A stretch of DNA of 6,460 bases from 66-474 sp035572335 (GTDB lineage: Bacteria; Pseudomonadota; Gammaproteobacteria; Xanthomonadales; Rhodanobacteraceae). Below are positions 1 to 6,175 of the stretch, in pieces; the stretch's first letter is position 1; each line of letters opens with the position of its first letter. A program made the position numbers and the translations under genes. The DNA lies in contig DATNAW010000220.1 in NCBI GenBank assembly GCA_035572335.1, positions 1-6,460 of the forward strand, read 5' to 3'. The notes beneath the pieces are model-generated. The model was not told the DNA's origin, searched no databases, and saw nothing but the letters and a program-made list of their open reading frames with translations.

Positions 1-53
1 CTGCGGGCCTGATCGTCCGGCCCTCACCGCAGCACAGGGGCCCCAGAAAAGCT

Positions 54-92
54 TTGCTTCGATGACGGCCATCCTGGCCTCGCTCGAAGCAA
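54..92. repeat. Nested inverted repeat
   Basis: TTGCTTCGA (54-62) is matched perfectly by TCGAAGCAA (84-92). Inside it lies a second inverted repeat, GGCCA (67-71) and TGGCC (75-79), around the triplet TCC. Unlike the following hairpins, its loop reads TCC on the + strand and GGA on the minus strand. Confidence 0.75.
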
Positions 93-210
93 GCAACGGC
101 CATTCGCTTCGCGCCGCCACGCGCGCAGGATGCGCGCTCTGTGGGCCCCCTCGAATACGGCGAGCGGCCGACGGAAAAGTCCGAAGGATGGACCGCAGGA
201 TGCGGGCTAG

Positions 211-244
211 TTCGCCGCAGGCACAAGGATGTGCCTTCGGCGAA
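211..244 (+). repeat. Long hairpin with AGGA loop
   Basis: TTCGCCG (211-217) pairs with CGGCGAA (238-244), and AGGCACA (219-225) pairs with TGTGCCT (230-236). One C/T mismatch (218, 237) separates the two 7-bp halves and AGGA (226-229) forms the loop. The centre reads CACAAGGATGTG, matching the CsrA-type consensus. Confidence 0.85.
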
Positions 245-263
245 CCCGGCGGCTGCTCGCGCA

Positions 264-289
264 TCCTGAGCACAGGGATGTGCTCAGGA
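264..289 (+). repeat. Perfect 11-bp hairpin with GGGA loop
   Basis: TCCTGAGCACA (264-274) is the exact reverse complement of TGTGCTCAGGA (279-289), with the tetraloop GGGA at 275-278. The core CACAGGGATGTG again fits ACARGGAUGU. It begins 19 bases after the 211-244 hairpin ends. Confidence 0.9.
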
Positions 290-315
290 CGTGTTCGCGG
301 GGTGGCCTTCTCTTT

Positions 316-351
316 GGTGATTTTCTCTTGGCCATGCAAGAGAAAGTTACC
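316..351 (+). repeat. 15-bp hairpin, fully paired only as + strand RNA
   Basis: Bases 316-330 pair with 337-351 around the loop GCCATG (331-336). The inner nine pairs (322-330 with 337-345, TTTCTCTTG/CAAGAGAAA) are perfect. Further out, two positions pair only as G-U wobbles in + strand RNA (319 with 348, 321 with 346); in minus-strand RNA they would be C-A mismatches. This favours a functional transcript from the + strand. Confidence 0.75.
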
Positions 352-373
352 CGCGCGCCCGGGAGGCGCGCGG
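351..373. repeat. GC-rich 9-bp hairpin, terminator-like stem without U-tract
   Basis: CCGCGCGCC (351-359) is the exact reverse complement of GGCGCGCGG (365-373), with loop CGGGA. It shares one base with the preceding hairpin. On the + strand it is followed by AAAAAG. On the minus strand, the direction of the transporter operon that ends about 40 bases earlier, it is followed by GTAACTTTCTC. Neither flank is a true U-tract, so intrinsic termination is not well supported; protection of an mRNA 3' end is possible. Confidence 0.7.
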
Positions 374-411
374 AAAAAGACAGGGACGTCGTGTTGATCT
401 CGCAGCAGAAC

Positions 412-1074
412 TCAACGTGAGTTTGCGTGTGATACAGAATCGGCATCCGCCGGATGCGTCGCCTTGTCGCGATTCGCGACGTCGATCGTCCACGCGACCA
501 CCTGTTGCGCCAACTGATCGTCGGCCGCACCGAACGCAGCGACGATCTGCGGCACGTCCACGCCTGACGGGTTCTGCGTGACAACGAAGCTGCGGGTCGC
601 GAGCAGGTTGCGCGCGCCGCCGCGGCGCAGTTGCGCATCGAAGCGCACCACGACCACCGGCGAACCATTCTGGTATTCGGACTGGAAGCCGCGGAGATTA
701 CCGCTCAGCGAATAGTCTGACGCGAAATGATCGTCGTCGGTGGTGACGGCCGGCAGTTTCGCGGCCATGAACGCGTCGACCAGCCGATGGCGGATCAGCA
801 ACGCGGGCGATTCGCTCCAGCGCGCGCCCTTGTACGTGCTGACCTGGCCGGGTTCGGGCATCACCACGATCCCGGTTCCGTCGAGCGGACCTGAGGTGTT
901 GGGCGCGTCCACGCGCAGGCTGAAATCGGCTGCGGTCGCGGGCGCTGCAATGGCGGCTTCTTCCGGTTGCCAGATCTGCACGGGTTCGCGTGCGGGCAAC
1001 ACCGAGCAGGCGGCGAGCAGCGCGCACGACGCGAACAAGGTGCACGCGACGAAAAAAGTCTTGGGCGCGTTCAT
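412..1074 (-). CDS. PqiC-like ABC transporter auxiliary lipoprotein
   Basis: A predicted outer-membrane lipoprotein of 220 residues, last gene of the transporter operon. The N-terminus has a charged start (MNAPK), a hydrophobic stretch (about residues 7-20) and the lipobox LAAC with the acylated cysteine at position 23. Serine follows the cysteine, which in the usual sorting rule points to the outer membrane. The mature part resembles the auxiliary lipoprotein family that includes PqiC (Pfam ABC_trans_aux), including a stretch around residues 78-115 where these proteins carry the Y-x-x-x-R-W and L-x-x-A-F motifs (here YKGARWSE and LVDAFMAA). Such lipoproteins are thought to connect an MCE protein to the outer membrane. 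The start is supported by GAGGAG (1080-1085), 5 bases before ATG and overlapping the upstream stop codon. Family assignment is fairly secure; substrate unknown. Confidence 0.88.
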   Translation of the reverse strand: MNAPKTFFVACTLFASCALLAACSVLPAREPVQIWQPEEAAIAAPATAADFSLRVDAPNTSGPLDGTGIVVMPEPGQVSTYKGARWSESPALLIRHRLVDAFMAAKLPAVTTDDDHFASDYSLSGNLRGFQSEYQNGSPVVVVRFDAQLRRGGARNLLATRSFVVTQNPSGVDVPQIVAAFGAADDQLAQQVVAWTIDVANRDKATHPADADSVSHANSR

Positions 1075-1083
1075 GGTCGCTCC

Positions 1084-2010
1084 TCAGTGTTTCGGCGTGA
1101 ATTCGGAGGGCTGTTCGCGTCCGAACAGGTAGCCCGCGGGATTGGCCTGCAGCTTGCTGGTCAGCTGGTGGATGTCGCGCAGGGTCGCACGCAGTTCACG
1201 CAGCGCAGGTCCGATCTGGTCCACGCCGCGCAATCCTGATTGCAGCGAGCCCTGGTTTTCCGTGAGCAGCGTGTTCAAGGTTTGCGTGGTCTTCTGCAAT
1301 GACGCCATCGCGGCGGCCGCGCGATCCAGCGTTTCGCGGCCAGGACCGTTGACCAGCGAGTTGGCGCCTGCGAGGGTCTGGTTGAGCTGCTTCGACGCGG
1401 CCGCGGCTTCCTTGATCAGCTCGCGCAGGTCGTCGCGTTCGGCCGCGAGCGCGCTGGTGGTCTGGTCGATGTTCTGCAACGTGTGGTTGATCCGGGCGAC
1501 ATTCTGCTGCGACATGATCTGGCTCAGCCGATCGAGGATGCCGTTGATCGAGGTGACGACGTCGCTGCCCGATGACAGCAGCGCGCTCAACGCCGAAGTT
1601 TCCGACTTGATCACGGGCACCGGGTCATCGGGCGTCGGCATCAGCGGTTGGCTGGTCGGCGCGCCGCCGGTCAACTGCACGAAGGCGACGCCGGTGAGCC
1701 CGAGCAGGCCCAGCTTGGCGCGCGTGTCCACCTTGATCGGCGTGTCGGCGGCTACCTGGATGCGCGCCAGCACCTTGCGGGGATCCTTCGGGTCCAGCTT
1801 CAGCTGGCTGACTTCGCCGATCTGGATGCCGTTGTATTGCACCGGGCTGCCCTTGGACAGGCCAGTCACCGATTCGGTGAAGACGATGTCGTAATAGTGG
1901 TATTGCCGGTTGAGGCTGGTCTTGCCCAGCCACAGCGCGAACAGCAGCACCGCCGCCACCACCAGCAGGGTGAATGCGCCGATCAGGACGTGATGGGCCT
2001 TGGTTTCCAT
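1084..2010 (-). CDS. MlaD-family (MCE domain) substrate-binding protein
   Basis: A 308-residue MCE protein that should sit in the inner membrane with its bulk in the periplasm and carry lipid between permease and outer membrane. One transmembrane helix (about 9-29) is followed by a single MCE domain (about 38-117), recognisable by SVTGLSKGSPVQYNGIQIG and the hydrophobic LGLLGLTGVAFVQL stretch that corresponds to the pore-lining part of MlaD. Residues 140-290 are helix-prone, rich in Ala, Gln, Leu and Ser, as expected for a coiled-coil or tube-forming extension; the tail has PAGYLFGREQP, a C-terminal motif common in this family. It is much longer than E. coli MlaD (about 183 residues), more like MCE proteins that work with a PqiC-type lipoprotein. 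The ATG follows the ATPase stop by 9 bases; GAGG (2018-2021) overlaps that stop and lies 7 bases from the ATG. Confidence 0.93.
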   Translation of the reverse strand: METKAHHVLIGAFTLLVVAAVLLFALWLGKTSLNRQYHYYDIVFTESVTGLSKGSPVQYNGIQIGEVSQLKLDPKDPRKVLARIQVAADTPIKVDTRAKLGLLGLTGVAFVQLTGGAPTSQPLMPTPDDPVPVIKSETSALSALLSSGSDVVTSINGILDRLSQIMSQQNVARINHTLQNIDQTTSALAAERDDLRELIKEAAAASKQLNQTLAGANSLVNGPGRETLDRAAAAMASLQKTTQTLNTLLTENQGSLQSGLRGVDQIGPALRELRATLRDIHQLTSKLQANPAGYLFGREQPSEFTPKH

Positions 2011-2019
2011 GTCGCCACC

Positions 2020-2817
2020 TCAAGCAATCGCCGGGATCGACTGCGCCGCCCGGCCGCGCGGTCCCTGGAAATAGTCGCGTATCCAAGGGTCGTCGAAGCG
2101 TTCCACCTTGTCCAGCGAATCGGCCACGATCACGCGCTTGTGCGCGAGCACCGCGACGCGGTCGCAGATTGCGTGCAGCGAATCGAGATCGTGGGTGATC
2201 ATGAATACCGTCAGCCCCAGCGCGTCGCGCAGCGTGCGGATCAACTGGTCGAACGACGCGGCGGCGATCGGGTCGAGCCCCGAGGTCGGCTCGTCGAGGA
2301 ACACGATGTCCGGGTCCAGCGCCAGCGCGCGCGCCAGCCCGGCGCGCTTGACCATGCCACCGGAAAGTTCCGCCGGGTACTTGTGGCGTACCTCGGGCGT
2401 CAGGTCCGCCAGCGCGATCTTCAGCGCCGCCACGCGCAGCGCGTCGTGCAGCGACAGGTTGGTATGCTCCATCAGCGGCACGCGCACGTTCTCGCTCACG
2501 GTCAGCGATGAGAACAGCGCGCCATTCTGGAACAGCACGCCGCAGCGGCTTTCGATCGCGACGCGCCGGTCCTCAGGCAGGTCGTGCAGGTTCTCGCCGA
2601 ACAGTTTCACGCTGCCGGCGTCGGGTCGGCGCAGGCCGAGGATCGTCCGCAGCAGGACCGACTTGCCGGTGCCCGAACCGCCGACCACGCCCAGGATTTC
2701 GCCGCGATAGACATCGAGGTCGAGGTTTTCGTGCACCACTTGATCGCCGAACTGGCTGCGCAGGCCGCGCACCTCGACCAGCGTGTCGCGAGGTTGGGCG
2801 GTCACGGCGACGGTCAC
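2020..2817 (-). CDS. MlaF-family ABC transporter ATP-binding protein
   Basis: The ATPase that powers the transporter at the cytoplasmic face, 265 residues with the proposed start. All ABC motifs are present: Walker A GGSGTGKS (46-53), Q-loop in LFQNGALF (Gln97), signature LSGGM (151-155), Walker B with catalytic glutamate IVFLDEPTSGLD (171-182) and H-loop histidine in MITHD (209). The LFQNGALFSSLTVSENV segment and the LSGGMVKR signature are typical of the MlaF branch. There is no ATG near the right place. I chose the GTG at 2815-2817, whose GTGA overlaps the permease stop codon, a classic coupling arrangement; the adjacent GTG at 2818-2820 is equally possible, with GGAG upstream at 8 and 5 bases respectively. 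The reading frame stays open far upstream inside the permease gene, but that part is a shadow. The C-terminal tail after about residue 252 is not conserved family sequence. Confidence 0.93.
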   Translation of the reverse strand: MTVAVTAQPRDTLVEVRGLRSQFGDQVVHENLDLDVYRGEILGVVGGSGTGKSVLLRTILGLRRPDAGSVKLFGENLHDLPEDRRVAIESRCGVLFQNGALFSSLTVSENVRVPLMEHTNLSLHDALRVAALKIALADLTPEVRHKYPAELSGGMVKRAGLARALALDPDIVFLDEPTSGLDPIAAASFDQLIRTLRDALGLTVFMITHDLDSLHAICDRVAVLAHKRVIVADSLDKVERFDDPWIRDYFQGPRGRAAQSIPAIA

Positions 2818-3971
2818 CACTTCATCTCCATGAAGAACAGCGCGGCGACGGCGTCCACCACGATCACCAGGAAAATCGATTGCACCACGCTTGAGGTGGT
2901 GCGTTCGCCCACCGATTGCGCGCTCCCCTTCACCTTGAATCCCTCGAGGCAACCGATCACCGCAATCAGGAATGCGAAGATCGGTGCCTTGCATAGCCCC
3001 AGCCAGAGATAGCGCAGCGGCGTGTCGGTCTGGAACACCGAAATGAACATGGTCGGCGTGATATTCAACGCGAACCAGCACACCAGCGCGCCACCGACCA
3101 CGCCGGCCAGGATCGCGAGGAAGGTCAGCAGTGGCGTCACGATCATCAGCGCCAGCACGCGCGGCAGCACCAGCAGCTCCATCGGGTCGAGGCCCATGGT
3201 GCGCATCGCGTCGATTTCCTCGCCGACCTTCATCGAGCCGATCTGCGCGGTGAACGCGCTGGCGGTGCGGCCGGCCAGGATGATCGCGGTGAGCAGTACG
3301 CCGAGTTCGCGCAGGAATGCGTAGGAAACGAGGTCCACCGTGAACACGGTCGCGCCGTAACGCTGCAGTGCGGTGGCGCCGAGGAATGCGATCACCGCGC
3401 CGATCAAAAACGACAACAGCACCACGATCGGTACCGCGTGCAGGCCGGTCTGTTCCATGTGCGCGACCAGCGAGGTGACGCGCCAGCGTTTGGGACGGAG
3501 CAGGACGCGCGCCTGCGTTTCCAGCGTCATGCCGATGAACGCCAGCAGCTTGGCGCCGAGGTGTCCGATGCGAACGACCGTGTCGCCGGTGTCGGCCAGC
3601 AGGTCCATGAAACCGAAGTTGGGTTTGGGCTTGGGCCGATGCGCGTAGATTTCCGCGACGGCGTCGCTGACCGTGCCGAGCAGGGCGCGCAGTTCGCGCG
3701 GCACGTCGCGGTCGTGGTCGGCCAGCCAGTGCAGCGCCTTCGGGCCCAGCGCGACGGCGATCAGGCCGGCGCCGGAGGTGTCGACCCGGCCGACGTCGTT
3801 GAAATCCACGTCCGGGCATTCCGGGAGCGCAGGCTTCAGGGCGTCGAGTTGCGTCTCGAGTGCGGCAAAATGCTGCAGCGTCCAGTCGCCGGTGAAACGC
3901 AGCACGTTCTCACCGGTCTCCGGCAGCGGCAGCCATTCCACCAAGCCGGGCGTCGTCGGGGACGAGTTCAT
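2814..3971 (-). CDS. MlaE-family permease with N-terminal STAS domain
   Basis: The membrane subunit of the lipid transporter, 385 residues, first gene of the operon. Residues 1 to about 110 form a STAS domain (MlaB-like) with VDTSGAGL (63-70), the position where STAS proteins often carry a regulatory Ser/Thr. A linker follows. From about 125 the sequence is a standard MlaE/YrbE permease, with an amphipathic N-terminal helix, hydrophobic segments near 176-200, 212-234, 268-302 and 325-345, and a last one at 362-381. The family hallmark lies at 221-271, including ELGVLLTAIILAGR and the EID-MRTMG-DP-ELLVLPR pattern. In E. coli MlaB is a separate small protein bound to the ATPase; here its counterpart is fused to the permease, so no separate mlaB is needed. 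No Shine-Dalgarno precedes the ATG, but a TACACT hexamer ends 7 bases before it, which could give a leaderless mRNA. Confidence 0.93.
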   Translation of the reverse strand: MNSSPTTPGLVEWLPLPETGENVLRFTGDWTLQHFAALETQLDALKPALPECPDVDFNDVGRVDTSGAGLIAVALGPKALHWLADHDRDVPRELRALLGTVSDAVAEIYAHRPKPKPNFGFMDLLADTGDTVVRIGHLGAKLLAFIGMTLETQARVLLRPKRWRVTSLVAHMEQTGLHAVPIVVLLSFLIGAVIAFLGATALQRYGATVFTVDLVSYAFLRELGVLLTAIILAGRTASAFTAQIGSMKVGEEIDAMRTMGLDPMELLVLPRVLALMIVTPLLTFLAILAGVVGGALVCWFALNITPTMFISVFQTDTPLRYLWLGLCKAPIFAFLIAVIGCLEGFKVKGSAQSVGERTTSSVVQSIFLVIVVDAVAALFFMEMKW

Positions 3972-3978
3972 GCGCGCA

Positions 3979-3984
3979 AGTGTA
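3979..3984 (-). promoter_or_regulatory. Possible -10 element of the transporter operon
   Basis: On the minus strand TACACT (4 of 6 matches to TATAAT) lies 7 bases before the permease ATG, which would place the transcription start at or next to the ATG. I find no convincing -35 sequence at 15-18 bases upstream. Leaderless mRNAs are reported as common in Xanthomonas. Weak support. Confidence 0.3.
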
Positions 3985-4068
3985 GCGTGCTTGTGCGACC
4001 GTCCATGATCGCCGCCTTGCTTGAATCTTCAGTAAGCCACACCGCCGAAAGTCCATCAATATCACCAC

Positions 4069-4082
4069 GGCCATCCATGGCC
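4069..4082. promoter_or_regulatory. Palindrome next to the gcvT -35 element
   Basis: GGCCAT (4069-4074) and ATGGCC (4077-4082) are perfect reverse complements separated by CC. The site lies between the divergent permease and gcvT genes, ending 5 bases before the proposed gcvT -35 box. It may be an operator, but I do not recognise it as the site of a known regulator. Confidence 0.4.
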
Positions 4083-4087
4083 TGACT

Positions 4088-4115
4088 TTCACAACAGCCG
4101 CTTCGAACGGATAAT
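4088..4115 (+). promoter_or_regulatory. Sigma70-type promoter of gcvT
   Basis: TTCACA (4088-4093, 5 of 6 matches to TTGACA) and GATAAT (4110-4115, 5 of 6 matches to TATAAT) are separated by 16 bases. Transcription would begin near 4122, giving a leader of about 20 bases. Such a leader is too short for a glycine riboswitch. Confidence 0.65.
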
Positions 4116-4141
4116 GTGCCGTTTCCAAATCGGACATCACG

Positions 4142-5242
<1,101 letters not shown>

Positions 5243-5278
5243 CGCGCGGCACCGTTGCCGTGATTCGTCGAGGCATCT

Positions 5279-5307
5279 TTTTCCGGGCCCGTGGACGTGG
5301 CTAGAAT
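5279..5307 (+). promoter_or_regulatory. Possible own promoter of gcvH
   Basis: TAGAAT (5302-5307, 5 of 6 matches to TATAAT) lies 33 bases before the gcvH start. The hexamer 17 bases upstream, TTTTCC (5279-5284), is a poor -35 match. A 5-bp CGGCA/TGCCG hairpin (5247-5260) follows the gcvT stop but has no adjacent T-run, so read-through from gcvT is also likely. Confidence 0.45.
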
Positions 5308-5340
5308 CACGGGTCTCCCGAACAACCAAGGACACGTGTC

Positions 5341-5736
5341 ATGAGCGAGATTCCCGGTGACCTCAAATTCCAGAAATCGCATGAATGGGTGCGGGTCGAG
5401 GAAGGCGGGCGCGCGCGCGTCGGCATTTCCGATCACGCCCAGGGCCTGCTGGGCGACCTGGTCTATGTCGAACTGCCCAAGGTCGGCGACAAGGTCGAGG
5501 CGGGCGCAGGTTGCGCCGTGGTCGAGTCGGTGAAGGCGGCGTCGGATGTGTACGCACCGGTCAGCGGCGAGGTGGTCGAGGTCAACGAAGGCCTCGCCGA
5601 CAAACCGGAAACCATCAATGAAGATGCGTTCGGCGACGGCTGGTTGTTCGTCATCAAGCTTTCCGATCCGGACGAAATGGATGCACTGCTCGGTCCCGAC
5701 GACTACGAGGAATTGATCGAGCACGACGAGCATTGA
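5341..5736 (+). CDS. gcvH: Glycine cleavage system H-protein
   Basis: The lipoyl carrier that shuttles the aminomethyl intermediate between the P-, T- and L-proteins. It has 131 residues, the normal length (E. coli 129), and is intact. The single biotinyl/lipoyl domain shows SHEWVRVEEGGRARVGIS near the start, LGDLVYVELPKVGDKV in the middle and the lipoylation site VVESVKAASDVYAPV with the modified lysine at 65. GEVVEVNE and the DGWLFVIKLSDPDEMDALL tail complete the fold. The ribosome binding site AAGGA (5328-5332) lies 8 bases before the ATG. The gene is in the same direction as gcvT and probably shares part of its transcript. The next gene downstream is not gcvP but metJ, after a 439-base gap. 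Confidence 0.98.
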   Translation: MSEIPGDLKFQKSHEWVRVEEGGRARVGISDHAQGLLGDLVYVELPKVGDKVEAGAGCAVVESVKAASDVYAPVSGEVVEVNEGLADKPETINEDAFGDGWLFVIKLSDPDEMDALLGPDDYEELIEHDEH

Positions 5737-6115
5737 TGCATCCGGTCGGCGACGTGCACAGCGCAGCCGACGCGTGGACGGACGCATTCCGCGCAAAATC
5801 GGGCACTGCGCGAAAAAAATTTCGCCCGCCGGTTTGTCCATCATTCAGCCGGATCCACCATGTGCGCGTGTCGCGAATGCCTGCGGACGTCGTCCGCCAC
5901 GCTTCCGCGCACGCGACACCGTATCGCCACGCATGCATCGCGTGCAAGCCAGTGTTCATGCGGGTTTGCGCGATAGCACGCGCGCGATGCCGCGATCGCG
6001 TTTGGACGTCTATCCATCCTTCGCCGCAATCCGTTCCATGGGTCACGCGCCGTTCGGCTGCCCCGGAGAGCCGGACGCGTCGATCGCAAGGGCTTCATTT
6101 GCCGCAAAAAATTGA
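5737..6115. other. Intergenic region between gcvH and metJ
   Basis: No credible gene. The open frames on both strands have Arg/Ala/His/Cys-rich compositions and resemble no family. Visible structures are an inverted repeat GCGAAA/TTTCGC around AAAA (5810-5825), GCGGAC-GTC-GTCCGC (5883-5897), CACGC/GCGTG (5928-5944) and a perfect 10-base palindrome CGCGATCGCG (5991-6000). A met-box-like octamer lies just after the palindrome. I see no clear intrinsic terminator for gcvH, as none of the stems is followed by a T-run. Confidence 0.7.
5996..6019. promoter_or_regulatory. Possible MetJ operator (met box)
   Basis: GGACGTCT (6004-6011) matches 7 of 8 bases of the MetJ consensus AGACGTCT. MetJ binds at least two adjacent octamers. 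Here the flanking octamers (5996-6003 and 6012-6019) match at only 4 of 8 positions each. The site lies about 105 bases upstream of the metJ -35 box, distant for direct repression. Weak candidate for autoregulation. Confidence 0.25.
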
Positions 6116-6144
6116 TTGACACCATGTTTGCGTGGGGCTAGCTT
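6116..6144 (+). promoter_or_regulatory. Sigma70-type promoter of metJ
   Basis: A perfect -35 box TTGACA (6116-6121) is followed after exactly 17 bases by TAGCTT (6139-6144), which keeps the key first, second and last positions of TATAAT. Transcription would begin near 6151, leaving about 25 bases before the ATG at 6176. Confidence 0.6.
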
Positions 6145-6175
6145 TCCGCCCGACGACATGTCGCAAGACGGAAAC

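Larger units (their letters stand above)
121..373 (+). ncRNA. Candidate CsrA/RsmA-binding RNA: array of GGA-loop hairpins
   Basis: Read on the + strand, successive inverted repeats put GGA in a short loop. These are GCGCGCA-GGA-TGCGCGC (121-137), CCGCA-GGA-TGCGG (193-205), a long stem with loop AGGA (211-244), an 11-bp stem with loop GGGA (264-289) and a 9-bp stem with loop CGGGA (351-373). A weaker GTCC/GGAC stem at 179-193 loops out GAAGGAT. Two cores, CACAAGGATGTG and CACAGGGATGTG, closely match the published in-vitro-selected CsrA site RUACARGGAUGU, where GGA must sit in a hairpin loop. Sponge RNAs of the CsrB/RsmY/RsmZ type are built this way. The structure is visible. Transcription, RNA ends and CsrA binding are inferred: I find no clear promoter, and no U-tract follows the last hairpin. 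A dispersed palindromic repeat is the main alternative. Confidence 0.35.
1..411. other. Non-coding, hairpin-rich intergenic region
   Basis: I see no credible protein gene in these bases. The short open frames read through inverted repeats, lack family similarity and have Arg/Gly/Pro/Ser-rich, low-information translations. The content is structural: at least seven inverted repeats lie between 54 and 373, listed separately. The downstream end of the minus-strand transporter operon (stop codon at 412-414) faces into this region, so part of it could be the 3' untranslated region of that mRNA. It could equally be a separate RNA gene on the + strand or a copy of a dispersed palindromic repeat. From memory, similar spacers with GGAT-centred hairpins and an AAGAGAAAGT-like motif recur in Xanthomonadales genomes; I could not check this. 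Confidence 0.75.

Noticed and set aside
121..289. CRISPR array
   Set aside because: The units are palindromes of differing length and sequence with irregular spacing, not identical direct repeats with uniform spacers.
351..373. Intrinsic terminator for the transporter operon
   Set aside because: The stem is strong, but no T-run follows it in the minus-strand direction; the T-run lies on the wrong side. Kept only as a hairpin.
62..420. Small open frames on the + strand through the hairpin region
   Set aside because: They read straight through the inverted repeats, have low-information Arg/Gly/Ser-rich translations and no recognisable domain. The repeat structure explains the sequence better.
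2818..3819. Long upstream extension of the ATPase reading frame
   Set aside because: The extension is an Arg/Gly-rich shadow inside the permease gene. ABC homology starts just after the GTG at the permease stop.
4116..4141. Glycine riboswitch upstream of gcvT
   Set aside because: The predicted leader is only about 20 bases and shows no aptamer-like structure.
5733..6125. Open frames on both strands between gcvH and metJ
   Set aside because: No family resemblance, no ribosome binding sites, and an amino-acid composition expected from non-coding GC-rich DNA.
6158..6175. Earlier in-frame ATG as the metJ start
   Set aside because: It lies about 14 bases after the -10 box, leaving almost no leader. 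The ATG at 6176 also fits the known MetJ N-terminal length, though 6158 is not excluded.
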